The notes under the pieces are model-generated. The model was given only the letters and a program-made list of their open reading frames with translations, did no database searches and was not told where the DNA came from. The translations under genes were made by a program, and so were the position numbers. Source: CAZOIA01 sp964579675 (lineage in GTDB: Bacteria; Planctomycetota; Phycisphaerae; UBA1845; PWPN01). Taken from it: DNA of 13,049 nt. Location of the stretch: NCBI GenBank assembly GCA_964579675.1, contig CAZOIA010000154.1:1-13049 (forward strand). Reading direction: 5' to 3'. Positions 1 through 8,385 of the stretch are shown piece by piece; the first letter of the stretch is position 1, and each line of letters opens with the position of its first letter.

Positions 1-2
1 GG

Positions 3-1586
3 ATGGGGGGCACGGCCTACCAGAACGGCGTATCCATCATTTGGCAGAACTGGACCGGCGACATCGCTCTGGTGATATCCGGGGTTCTGATTGTGCCCGT
101 CATGCGCCGGTTGCGGATCCGTTCGATCCCCGAGTTCCTCGAGATGCGCTATAGCCGCACGCTTCGAATGCTGATTGGCGGGTTCTGGGGCATCCGACTC
201 TGCCTGTTCCTGGGGATTCTCCTGTACCTCGCCGCGACCGCGGCCGTGGTCATCACCGGATGGGACAATTACGTAGCGTGGTTGCTGGTGTTCTCCGTGG
301 TAGCGATCTTCTATTCGGCGATCGGCGGTGCGTGGGCGGTGGCGATCATGGATTCCCTCCAGTTCCTCGTGATGCTCGCGGGGCTGCTGATCGTATTCCC
401 CATCGTGATCCATGCCGCCGGCGGCCTGCCCGCGCTGTTCGCCTGGCTCGAGACGCACGGCCGGGCCAACCACGTTCGCTTTGTGCCGATGGACGGCGAG
501 TTTAACTGGATCTTCATCCTGGCGATCTTCCTCTTGTCCATCAAGTTCTCCACCGTCGATCAGGCCATCCTCCAGCGGGCCTTCGGTGCCCGCAACCCGC
601 GGATCGGCGCCAAGGGCATGGTGCTCTCCGGAGTGATCACGACGCCGCTCGCGCTGTTTTGGATTCTGCCCGGTCTTGCCACCGCGCGGTTGAACACCGG
701 CGTCGGCAGTCCCGACCACGCGATTCCGTGGCTGCTCTCGACATATCTCCCAGCGACCGCCAAAGGACTGCTCGGCGTGGTTCTGTGCGGGCTCGTGGCG
801 GCCCAGGTCTCCACGATCACCGCGGACATCAACTCCGTGGCTACGCTGCTGACCAGCGATGTGTATCGCAATCTAAAGCGGAAGGCGCCCACGCAGCGGC
901 AACTGCTCTTCGTCGTGCGGCTCAGCTCGCTGGCTTGCGGGACACTCATGCTGCTGACGGCGTACAAGCTGAACGCCAACACCGCCGGAGCGGTCCGGGC
1001 TAACCTGGCGGTGGTCAGTATCGTGGACATGCCGTTGTTCGTGATCACCGTGATTTACGGTCTGCTCTGGAAGCGAGCGAATGCGCAGGGGGCCATGGCC
1101 GGCTTTTTTGCCGGCGGCGCCGTCGGCGTGCTCTGGTATCTCCTCGTCTCACCGGCTTTCTTCCTGGGCTATCTCGAGCCGGGGCTGGCAGCGGTGTCGC
1201 AGGAGCTGGCGCAGGCAGTCGCAGGTTGGCACCAGCACCTGCAGTGCTTCCAGGCGCATATCCTGAGCATGGCGGTGTTCGTCAGTGCCGGGACGACGCT
1301 CGTGATCACGCCGGTCGTGAGCCTGGTGACCCCGCCGAGCCCGGAGAAGGCGAGGACCATTGCTTCTGCGTTCACCATCAGCGAGGCGGACGAAGAAGAC
1401 GATTTTCATGTGATTCCCACCAGCCGCGTCGGGCAGTCAGGCCTGGCGCTGGTGGCGCTCGGATTTACCGTGTTCTTTGTGGGCGTGCTCTCGGGGGCCT
1501 CGGGGGCCATGCTGGCCAGCCCGTTGGCCATCGGCGGAATGGTTGTGGTGTTTGCAGGTGGACTGATGCGGGTCTATGCCCAATAA
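3..1586 (+). CDS. Sodium:solute symporter (SSS family), 5'-truncated by the window
   Basis: Inner-membrane transporter of the solute:sodium symporter family, which couples Na+ entry to uptake of sugars or other small solutes. The visible 527 residues are dominated by hydrophobic helices (for example around residues 20-37, 65-85, 90-140, 160-185, 250-275, 340-360 and 480-525). Family features include the IPEFLEMRYSRTLR segment near residue 40 and the stretch around residues 275-300 (ADINSVATLLTSDVYRN), which matches the usual SSS motif preceding a cytoplasmic loop. The protein opens in the middle of the family fold, so roughly the first 60-90 residues, with the first helix, should lie left of the window; the ATG at position 3 is probably internal. 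It ends in TAA, 103 bases before the hydrolase gene. Being next to a glycoside hydrolase suggests import of a released sugar (inference). The family call is firm; the substrate is unknown. Confidence 0.88.
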   Translation: MGGTAYQNGVSIIWQNWTGDIALVISGVLIVPVMRRLRIRSIPEFLEMRYSRTLRMLIGGFWGIRLCLFLGILLYLAATAAVVITGWDNYVAWLLVFSVVAIFYSAIGGAWAVAIMDSLQFLVMLAGLLIVFPIVIHAAGGLPALFAWLETHGRANHVRFVPMDGEFNWIFILAIFLLSIKFSTVDQAILQRAFGARNPRIGAKGMVLSGVITTPLALFWILPGLATARLNTGVGSPDHAIPWLLSTYLPATAKGLLGVVLCGLVAAQVSTITADINSVATLLTSDVYRNLKRKAPTQRQLLFVVRLSSLACGTLMLLTAYKLNANTAGAVRANLAVVSIVDMPLFVITVIYGLLWKRANAQGAMAGFFAGGAVGVLWYLLVSPAFFLGYLEPGLAAVSQELAQAVAGWHQHLQCFQAHILSMAVFVSAGTTLVITPVVSLVTPPSPEKARTIASAFTISEADEEDDFHVIPTSRVGQSGLALVALGFTVFFVGVLSGASGAMLASPLAIGGMVVVFAGGLMRVYAQ

Positions 1587-1689
1587 GACCGCTTCTGTGG
1601 GGGGCGCGGTGTAGCGTCCTGCCTGCGTGAGTGTGTCATTTGGGTCCAACCATAGAGCGGCCCAATCCATTGGAACTGCCAGGTGTAAC

Positions 1690-4560
1690 ATGAGTCGGAT
1701 GAAGACATTGGTCGGCTGTTGTGTATTCGCGTTGCTCGCATCGTCTGCCTTGGCCACGAGCGTGGTGCCGTCCCAGGAGGCGTACGTCGTCTCGCTTGAC
1801 GGGCAGTGGCGATTCAAGCTTGAGCAGTCTGGCGACACACCCGAGCACGGCTCCATTGGCGGTAAGCCCAACCCGATTCTCAGTCCGGCGCAGGCTGAGC
1901 CATTCCAGGCACTCGACTACAAGGAAGACGCCGTTTGGTGTGATCTCGCGGTGCCTGGTAACTGGGAGATGGCCGGCCTTTCGCCCGCCACCTACAACCA
2001 GCCGGACAACGCGATCGGCCTGTATCGCCTCTCGTTCGACATTCCGGCCGAGTGGCAGGGGCGTGTCGTGAAGATCGACTTCGACGGCGTCCAGAACGGG
2101 GCGGAGGTCTTCTGCAATGGCCAACCCGTCAACGTGGACGAGCCCGGTTGGGGCCGCAGCAACTATCACGAAGGCGGCTTCACATCTTTCCAGGCTGACC
2201 TGACGCCGGTCGTCCGCTATGGCGCGAAGAACCTCTTGGCCGTTCGCGTGACGAAGAATACGAAGTCCGTCGACTTGGACACGGGCGACTACTTCTTTCT
2301 TGGCGGCATCCATCGGAAGGTCAGGCTCTTCGCCGTTCCGCCGTCGCACCTGAGCGACCTGACCGTTCGTACAAAGCTGCTGGGCGAGGACAAAGCGGAA
2401 CTTCGCGTCCTGCTGACGGTTGCCCAACCCGAGACCGGCGCCAAGGCGGCCATGCAGCTCGAAGCGCACGCGCCTGTCGAGGCCGCCGTGGACGCTACTG
2501 GCCGCGTCGAACTCGTGCAGATTCTCGCAAAGCCGCGGCTGTGGTCCGCCGAGCATCCGAACCTCTACACCCTCGACGTTGTGCTGAAGGGCCCGAAAGG
2601 CCAACTGACCGAGCGCGTCTCTCGCCGTATTGGCGTGCGTGAAGTAACCATCAGAGACGGCGTGCTCCTGCTGAACAACGTTCCGGTCAAGCTCGCGGGC
2701 ATGTGCCGACATGACTGCTACCCGACGGTCGGCACGGCAATGAACGAAGAACTCTGGCGCAAAGACATTACCCTGATGAAGGCTGCCAACGTGAACGCTA
2801 TCCGTGCCTCGCATTACCCCTACGGCTCCGGGTTCTATGACCTGTGCGACGAACTGGGGATGTACGTTGCCGACGAGATGGCCGCCTGCTGGTGCCCGAC
2901 GGATACGGACGAACTCACCCCGGCGTTCGCCCAGCACGCCCGCGAGACGGCTCGCCGGACCAAGAATAACCCGTCGGTCATTCTGTGGGCCGTGGGGAAT
3001 GAGAACAAGAAGGGCAAGAACAACAAGGTCGCCGCCGACGAGTTCAAGAAGCTCGATCCCACCCGTCCGCGTCTGGTGTCGTGGCGCGACGCCGAGGAGG
3101 GCGACGTGGAGCTCGACGACGCTCACTACACCCGGCCTGCCGATGTAGCGCGCGCCAATCGCCAGTTTGAGCGGCGCCGGAAGTACCCCAAGATCTACCT
3201 GGAGAACCCCAACAACTGGGAGATCCGCAACGGTGCTGATGTGGGTTGCACCGACCTGTGGGCCGCCGTCCTTGACCGCACCTGGCGCGAGGTGTGGGAA
3301 GACGACCACGTTCCCGGATCGTTCCTGTGGGAATGGCAGGACCGCGCCGTGGCCGATCAGTGCCAGACCAAGCTCTACGACTACGTTCCCGCGACCGGTA
3401 TCAATTATGTGAAGGCCAAGGGTATCTGTGACGGCTTCCGCAACCCGCGACCCTGGTACTACCACGTGAAGATGGCCTACGCGCCGGTCAAAGTGGACCT
3501 GCAAGCGAGCATCTTGCCCTCCGGCATCAAGCTCCACGCCGCCAACTACTATTCCTTCACCGACTTGGCTGAACTGAACACAGCATGGCATCTGGCCAGA
3601 GCGGGTAAGGAACTCGCGTCGGCCGTGACGCACGTGGCTCTGGCACCGCGCACCCGCGGCACGATCACGCTCGATCTGCCGCCGGGCGCTCTTTCGCAAG
3701 CCGATGCTCTTCGCGTCGATTTCGATCATCCGGACGGCCGAAACGTCGTCACGTATCAGATTCTCCTGGCGCCCGAAGCGGATACCACTCCGAAGGTCAG
3801 GGATGCGACCGGCGTGATTTTCCCCCGCTTCAACTTCAGCAAGGTGACATATGGCCGAAACCGCGTCGGCTGGCGTTGGGCGTTTCGTCACCCCGGCCGG
3901 CTGATCAACATCTCCGTGCAGCGCCCGTCCGGTGCGCTTGCCGCATCGGACGTGGCCGACGACGCCACCCTGTACGCGATGCCGCTGGCTGAGGTCCGGG
4001 CGATGGATGCCGACGTCGTCCTGACGGACGATTCTGAATCCAAGATCGTCGGCCACGTCCGCAGTGACTTCGTCAACGGGCGGTTCTCGTACCGCATCAA
4101 CTGGACGGGCAACAAGGCCGAGGTCCAGGAGTTCGGCTGGGTGTTCGAGATGCCCGCCGGGTGCGATCGCTTCTCCTGGCACCGGCAGGCATACTGGTCC
4201 CACTACCCGGACACGCACATCGGCCGGCTGTCCGGCACGGCCACTCCGGACTCTGCCGACGTTGATATCACGAAGATTACCCGACCTGATGCCTTCGATT
4301 TCAGCTCTACCAAGTATGACTGTGACTGGGCCACGTTGACTGCAGCCTCCGGGCAGGGGCTGGCCGTGAGCTTCGCCCCGGATGCACGGCACCACTGCCG
4401 TGCCGGAACGGCCGAGAACGGCAACCGGATCCTCGTCGTCAACAAGCACTGCTGCCCACCGCGCGATATCAGCAGCAACGTTGTTCCCGACTTCTACTTC
4501 ACACTGGAACGCGGTGCTCAGGTGGCTGGCGCTTTCAGGCTCGGCACCACGAGCCCGTAG
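1690..4560 (+). CDS. Secreted glycoside hydrolase family 2 protein (LacZ-like beta-galactosidase architecture)
   Basis: A 956-residue exo-acting glycosidase by family, probably hydrolysing a beta-linked sugar in the periplasm. The chosen ATG at 1690 gives a clean signal peptide (MSRMKTLVGCCVFALLASSA, likely cleaved after ALA); an upstream GTG at 1627 would add 21 polar residues and spoil it. Domains in order: jelly-roll sugar-binding domain (about 30-215, with GQWRF and VPGNWE), immunoglobulin-like domain (about 220-320, ending LWSAEHPNLYTL), TIM barrel (about 325-600), then two beta-rich domains resembling LacZ domains 4 and 5. The acid/base is likely Glu438 (WAVGNEN) and the nucleophile Glu505 (KIYLEN); the SHYP and FLWEWQD motifs are conserved. 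Odd point: where LacZ has the magnesium ligands of its DEANIETHG motif, this protein has DEMAACWC (Cys400, Cys402). The fold and mechanism are clear; galactose specificity is not. Confidence 0.92.
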   Translation: MSRMKTLVGCCVFALLASSALATSVVPSQEAYVVSLDGQWRFKLEQSGDTPEHGSIGGKPNPILSPAQAEPFQALDYKEDAVWCDLAVPGNWEMAGLSPATYNQPDNAIGLYRLSFDIPAEWQGRVVKIDFDGVQNGAEVFCNGQPVNVDEPGWGRSNYHEGGFTSFQADLTPVVRYGAKNLLAVRVTKNTKSVDLDTGDYFFLGGIHRKVRLFAVPPSHLSDLTVRTKLLGEDKAELRVLLTVAQPETGAKAAMQLEAHAPVEAAVDATGRVELVQILAKPRLWSAEHPNLYTLDVVLKGPKGQLTERVSRRIGVREVTIRDGVLLLNNVPVKLAGMCRHDCYPTVGTAMNEELWRKDITLMKAANVNAIRASHYPYGSGFYDLCDELGMYVADEMAACWCPTDTDELTPAFAQHARETARRTKNNPSVILWAVGNENKKGKNNKVAADEFKKLDPTRPRLVSWRDAEEGDVELDDAHYTRPADVARANRQFERRRKYPKIYLENPNNWEIRNGADVGCTDLWAAVLDRTWREVWEDDHVPGSFLWEWQDRAVADQCQTKLYDYVPATGINYVKAKGICDGFRNPRPWYYHVKMAYAPVKVDLQASILPSGIKLHAANYYSFTDLAELNTAWHLARAGKELASAVTHVALAPRTRGTITLDLPPGALSQADALRVDFDHPDGRNVVTYQILLAPEADTTPKVRDATGVIFPRFNFSKVTYGRNRVGWRWAFRHPGRLINISVQRPSGALAASDVADDATLYAMPLAEVRAMDADVVLTDDSESKIVGHVRSDFVNGRFSYRINWTGNKAEVQEFGWVFEMPAGCDRFSWHRQAYWSHYPDTHIGRLSGTATPDSADVDITKITRPDAFDFSSTKYDCDWATLTAASGQGLAVSFAPDARHHCRAGTAENGNRILVVNKHCCPPRDISSNVVPDFYFTLERGAQVAGAFRLGTTSP

Positions 4561-4700
4561 AGGCATGAGGTAGTGATCCCGTGGCCACCTATTACGGGGC
4601 AGTCCAACGGGAGTGAGTACAATAACGCGCGGCATGACAGCGGAACAGACGAACCCGGCAGTCCGGAAGCGGTCCTGAAGAAAACAGTTTGCGAGGTTGA

Positions 4701-5978
4701 ATGATGGTTTCTCGAAATCGTACTTCCAGGCGTACTCTGTTGAGGAAGGGAGCCGCTGCCTCCGTCGCGGTCGCGGCGCCGTACTTCATACCCAGCGGCA
4801 TACTGGCGGCTCCGGGCCGGCCGGGAGCCAATGATCGCGTGATCCTCGGCTTCGTCGGCACCGGCGGCCGTGCGCGGCAGCTGATGGATCATGTTCCCGC
4901 CGAGGGGCGCATCGTCGCCATCTGCGACTGTTACCTGCAACGGTGCAAGGAGACCCTCGAGCAGAAGAAGGCGAATTGGACGACCTACCAGTACTACCAG
5001 AAGATGTTCGAGCAGGAAAAGCTCGACGCAGTGGTCGTCGCGACTACGGACCACGCACGCGTGCTGCCCTGTATCCGTGCGTGCGAGGTGGGCCTGGACA
5101 TCTACGCCGAGAAGCCCCTGACGCTGACGATCCGCGAAGGGCGCGTTCTGGTCAACGCGGTGCGCAAGTACAAGCGCGTGCTGCAGGTCGGTTCCCAACA
5201 GCGAACTATGGAGATGAACCGATTCGCTTGCGAGTTCGTTCGCAACGGCGGACTCGGAACACTCCAGAAGGTGCAGGGCGTCTGCTATCCCGGGCCTCGT
5301 GATTACGACGGCCTGCCCGAGCAACCGATCCCTGAGAGCGATGACTGGGACGTGTGGCAGGCCCAGACCGAAGCCCGTGCATTCAACCACGCCCTTCAGT
5401 TCGGCTGGATGGGGTGGCGGGACTATTCCGGCGGGCAGATGACCAACTGGGGCGCCCACGGCGTCGACCAGATCCAATGGGCTCTGGACAAGAGTCACAC
5501 CGGGCCCGTCGAGATCTGGCCCGTCACGCCTGGACCTCACGGTCAGGTTGCCATGCGGTACGCCGACGGCGTGCAAGTGGACTATGACATGGCCAATGGC
5601 CCGCTGGGCGGCGGCGTCTTCACCGGCAGCGAGGCCAAAATGGTCCTTGACCGCAACGTGTTCACAACGGACCCGTCCGACTTCGTGAAGAATCCGCCGG
5701 ATCCTGCCGTGGCCAAGCCGTGGGAGGGGCCGGGCTGGGTGTCGCGGCCTCACATTCAGAACTGGATCGATTGCATCAAGAGCCGGAAGCGGCCCAACGC
5801 CGACGTGGAGATCGGCCACCGTTCGATCAGCGTGTGCCACTTGGCGAACATCGCGCGCCGCATCGGGCGTCCCCTTCGCTGGGACCCCGACAAGGAGGTC
5901 TTCGTGGGGGACGACGAGGCCAATACCTACGTGGATCGGCCGCGGCGAAAGGGTTGGGAGCTGCCCGCGCTGTCATAG
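4701..5978 (+). CDS. Tat-exported Gfo/Idh/MocA family NAD(P)-dependent oxidoreductase
   Basis: A 425-residue sugar or cyclitol dehydrogenase-like protein. It starts at tandem ATGs (4701, 4704) behind GAGG at 4693-4696. The N-terminus carries a twin-arginine signal (SRRTLLRKG, Arg10-Arg11) and an Ala-rich hydrophobic stretch, so it should be exported already folded with its cofactor. The Rossmann fold begins about residue 45 with the nucleotide-binding loop GFVGTGGRARQ. The EKP motif supplies the usual catalytic lysine (Lys138), and the second domain has the GxH..D motif (NWGAHGVDQ, His253 and Asp256); the first acidic residue often seen in that motif is Asn here. Length fits the family. It lies 34 bases before the FG-GAP gene, so co-transcription is likely. 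The substrate is unknown; oxidation of a sugar hydroxyl (often C3 in exported relatives) is inference. Confidence 0.93.
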   Translation: MMVSRNRTSRRTLLRKGAAASVAVAAPYFIPSGILAAPGRPGANDRVILGFVGTGGRARQLMDHVPAEGRIVAICDCYLQRCKETLEQKKANWTTYQYYQKMFEQEKLDAVVVATTDHARVLPCIRACEVGLDIYAEKPLTLTIREGRVLVNAVRKYKRVLQVGSQQRTMEMNRFACEFVRNGGLGTLQKVQGVCYPGPRDYDGLPEQPIPESDDWDVWQAQTEARAFNHALQFGWMGWRDYSGGQMTNWGAHGVDQIQWALDKSHTGPVEIWPVTPGPHGQVAMRYADGVQVDYDMANGPLGGGVFTGSEAKMVLDRNVFTTDPSDFVKNPPDPAVAKPWEGPGWVSRPHIQNWIDCIKSRKRPNADVEIGHRSISVCHLANIARRIGRPLRWDPDKEVFVGDDEANTYVDRPRRKGWELPALS

Positions 5979-6012
5979 ATAGGCAGCCACGATCGGAAAG
6001 GACACCTGCGCA

Positions 6013-7707
6013 ATGAAAACCAGTCGAATACTCGGATTAACGTTAGTTCTTGTGTTGTCGTCGGTCGCCTCAGCTCAGGCCGACGTGCCGTCTTCCTCCA
6101 GGTTCAAGGCGCTCAAGTGCCCTGCGCCTTCTCTCGGGCAGACCTGGGGCATCCTCGACCACGATGGCGCGAACCGCAAAGTAAAACCATACTTGTCATC
6201 GCTCGCGGGCGGTGAGGCGGGTACGGGCATGATCAGCTCGCCGCCGTTCATCATCGACACCGACAAGATCACGTTCACGATCTGCGGCCACGACGGCGGA
6301 AAGGGCGGGCGGAACCAGAGCTGCGTCGCGCTCGTCGACGCTCGCAAAGGCGAAGTGCTCTTGAAGACACCGCCACCCAAGAGCGACGCCATGCAGGAAC
6401 GAAGCTGGGACGTCAAGAATCTGCGCGGAACCCAGGTGCGGATCGAACTGCGCGACGGCAACGGCGGCAGCGCTTTTGCCTGGTTCGGTGTGGGGCGTAT
6501 CGATGCCGGACCCGCGCTTCAGATCGACTCTCGCAAGGGCATACCCAAGGGGTGGGCCGAGCCCGAACGCAAGGGGAACAGTCGCTATGAAGTGCTGACC
6601 AGTGGCGTCACGTTCAAACGCGTCGAGGGCATCTACACGCTGATTCCCAAATCCGGGGCGGTGGAAATCGCCTGCGGATTTGCAGCCGATCGCCTCTATT
6701 TCCTCGGCTGCACGGCCAACGGCGGCAAACCGCTCGAGACCTACGGAGGCATCGAGGTTTACTACAAGACGGGCTCGCCCGAGGTCTACCCGCTGATGTG
6801 CGGCTTCACGCTCGACGATGCCGGCAAACTGCTGAGTCCATGTGCGTCAGCGCATCTTCACCCCTCTGCCGACCCGTACCAGCATTACCTGGTTATCAAG
6901 CCGAGGGCGAACGTGATCGACAAGATCCGCCTGGTCGCCAATCCGGACGGCATCATCCCGCGCATCACTGCCATCACGTGCGAGACGGAGGCGAAGGCCG
7001 AGTCCCTCACGGCCTTCCCCGCGACCACGATGGATCCGCAAGAAGTTGCCTGGAATGAGGCCCACAGCATTTCGGCGGACACGCTCGATCTGAACCGGGC
7101 TATGGAGGCGATTCGCGCGGCCTACAAGTCGCCCGCACCCAAGACGCCGCTCGGGTTCCGCAAACATCGACTCGACAGCGCCTTCAGAAGTGAAGGCGTA
7201 GTCGTCGCCGATCTCAATGGAGATCACAAGCTCGATATTGCAGCGGGCAGTGTCTACTACGCCGGACCGGACTGGAAAATCGTCGTGATGCTCGGCGAAG
7301 CCGAGGCGTTCAATCGCTACGGTTACAGCGACGCGTTCCTGTGTTTCGCCGATGATCTCAACCACGACGGCGAAACGGACCTGATCGTCGTCGGCTTTCC
7401 CGGACAGGACACACGCTGGCTCGAAAACACCGGCAGCGCCGGGAGCATCTGGAAAAATCACCCGGCCATCGCCCAGACCGGCAATGAGAACCCCGCTTAT
7501 ATTGATGTGGACGGTGATGGTCGCCGTGGACTGGTGTTCATGAGCGACGGGAAGTGTGCTTTCGCTCAACCGGCAGAGGATCCGACTCAGCCGTGGAAGG
7601 TGCGGGTGATCGCCAACCCGGGCGATCCGGCGGCCGGTCATGGCCTGGGCATCGGCGATCTGAATCGCGACGGGCGCCTCGACGTGCTCATCCCCGATGG
7701 TTGGTAG
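6013..7707 (+). CDS. Secreted FG-GAP/VCBS repeat propeller protein, cut short by in-frame TAG
   Basis: Starts at ATG 6013 behind GGAAAGGA (5995-6002) and opens with a signal peptide (MKTSRILGLTLVLVLSSVAS, then AQA). Residues about 40-180 look like a beta-sandwich module common in PVC secreted proteins (ISSPPFIIDTDKITFTICGG-like region, then SWDVKNLRG and a DGNGG loop); residues 180-390 are unassigned. From residue 397 come Ca-loop repeats of the D-x-N/D-x-D-G type at about residues 400, 447, 498 and 549, roughly 50 residues apart. Translation then meets TAG at codon 565, right after LIPDGW. The same frame stays open past the stop and supplies three more repeats, so the intact protein would be 731 residues. 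As it stands only four of seven blades are made. Function is unknown; such propellers usually bind carbohydrate or protein at the cell surface. Confidence 0.85.
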   Translation: MKTSRILGLTLVLVLSSVASAQADVPSSSRFKALKCPAPSLGQTWGILDHDGANRKVKPYLSSLAGGEAGTGMISSPPFIIDTDKITFTICGHDGGKGGRNQSCVALVDARKGEVLLKTPPPKSDAMQERSWDVKNLRGTQVRIELRDGNGGSAFAWFGVGRIDAGPALQIDSRKGIPKGWAEPERKGNSRYEVLTSGVTFKRVEGIYTLIPKSGAVEIACGFAADRLYFLGCTANGGKPLETYGGIEVYYKTGSPEVYPLMCGFTLDDAGKLLSPCASAHLHPSADPYQHYLVIKPRANVIDKIRLVANPDGIIPRITAITCETEAKAESLTAFPATTMDPQEVAWNEAHSISADTLDLNRAMEAIRAAYKSPAPKTPLGFRKHRLDSAFRSEGVVVADLNGDHKLDIAAGSVYYAGPDWKIVVMLGEAEAFNRYGYSDAFLCFADDLNHDGETDLIVVGFPGQDTRWLENTGSAGSIWKNHPAIAQTGNENPAYIDVDGDGRRGLVFMSDGKCAFAQPAEDPTQPWKVRVIANPGDPAAGHGLGIGDLNRDGRLDVLIPDGW

Positions 7708-8208
7708 GAGGGCCCGGCAACATCCACATCGTCACCGTGGGACTTCCATGCTGTCAAGTTCTTCGGTGGCGCGCAGTTGTGTGTTGCTGACCTCGACGGC
7801 GACGGTGACAACGACGTGCTGGGCAGCAGTCCCCATGGATATGGCATCAGCTGGTGCGAGCAGACGCCGGGTGGATGGAAGGCGCACGAAATCGACAACA
7901 CCTTCTCTCAGACGCACGCGATTGTGGTGGCAGACGTTAACGGCGACGGGCTGCCTGATTGCGTTACCGGTAAGCGTTTCTGGGCCCACAACGGACACGA
8001 CCCCGGGTCGTTCCAGCCGTCCGTATTGTGCTGGTATGAGCAGACACGACATGCAGGCAAACCGGAGTGGACGCGACACATAATCGACGCCCAGAGCGGC
8101 GTGGGTCTGCAGTTCGAAGTCGTCGATGTCAACGGAGATAACAGGCTCGACATCGTCACCTCCAACAAGAACGGCGTCTTCTACTTCGAGCAGATCGCCG
8201 CTGATTGA
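7708..8208 (+). pseudogene. Detached C-terminal part of the FG-GAP repeat protein (after in-frame TAG)
   Basis: This stretch continues the reading frame of the gene at 6013 with no shift. It holds three more Ca-binding propeller repeats, at codons about 593 (ADLDGDGDND), 641 (ADVNGDGLPD) and 705 (VDVNGDNRLD), and ends in TGA at 8206-8208. With the four upstream repeats they make seven, the number of blades in a closed seven-bladed propeller. An internal GTG at 7777 could open a shorter ORF, but I see no ribosome binding site and it would have no signal peptide, so independent expression is doubtful. The residues around the stop read DGW-stop-EGP, where relatives as I recall them have DGWWEGP, so a TGG-to-TAG change explains the break. 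It could be a true nonsense mutation, a sequencing error or rare readthrough. Confidence 0.8.
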
Positions 8209-8372
8209 GGAAACGCGCGCTTGATGTCGCCGGATGAGGCCGGAGGGTGGTTGAGGACTGCGATGCAAAGGGGACACTCCCAGCCGACGAAGCTTTTTGC
8301 GGTCCATCGGGGTTGTGGGAACGGTGCGTGCGGAAGGAATTCTGTGAGACCAGAAAGGCCCAATTGCATCAA

Positions 8373-8380
8373 GGGAGGAG
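8373..8380 (+). promoter_or_regulatory. Strong Shine-Dalgarno for the chimeric ORF
   Basis: GGGAGGAG ends five bases before the ATG at 8386. It decides that start over an in-frame ATG upstream at 8224, which would put about 54 unconserved residues ahead of the twin-arginine signal. Confidence 0.75.
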
Positions 8381-8385
8381 CTGCA

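Noticed and set aside
1587..1689. Possible terminator between the symporter and the hydrolase (ACCGC and GCGGT arms near 1588-1610)
   Set aside because: Five-base arms with a long G-rich loop and no T-tract; too weak to call, and the spacing allows read-through.
1636..4635. Open frame of 999 codons on the minus strand opposite the GH2 gene
   Set aside because: It mirrors the GH2 gene in GC-rich sequence, has no recognisable domain or signal, and is rich in Arg, Val, Gly and His as expected of a shadow frame; the plus-strand protein has a full family architecture.
4561..4700. Promoter in the 140-base gap before the first oxidoreductase gene (TACAAT at about 4618-4623)
   Set aside because: A -10-like hexamer is present but the nearest -35-like hexamer (TTACGG) is spaced about 20 bases away; the evidence is insufficient.
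4518..5840. Open frame of 440 codons on the minus strand opposite the first oxidoreductase gene
   Set aside because: Low-complexity composition, no family match by eye, and it is fully explained by codon bias of the plus-strand gene.
7705..7707. Pyrrolysine or general TAG reassignment as explanation of the in-frame stop
   Set aside because: Other genes in the window end in TAG at their expected lengths, the expected residue is Trp, and no downstream recoding element is apparent.
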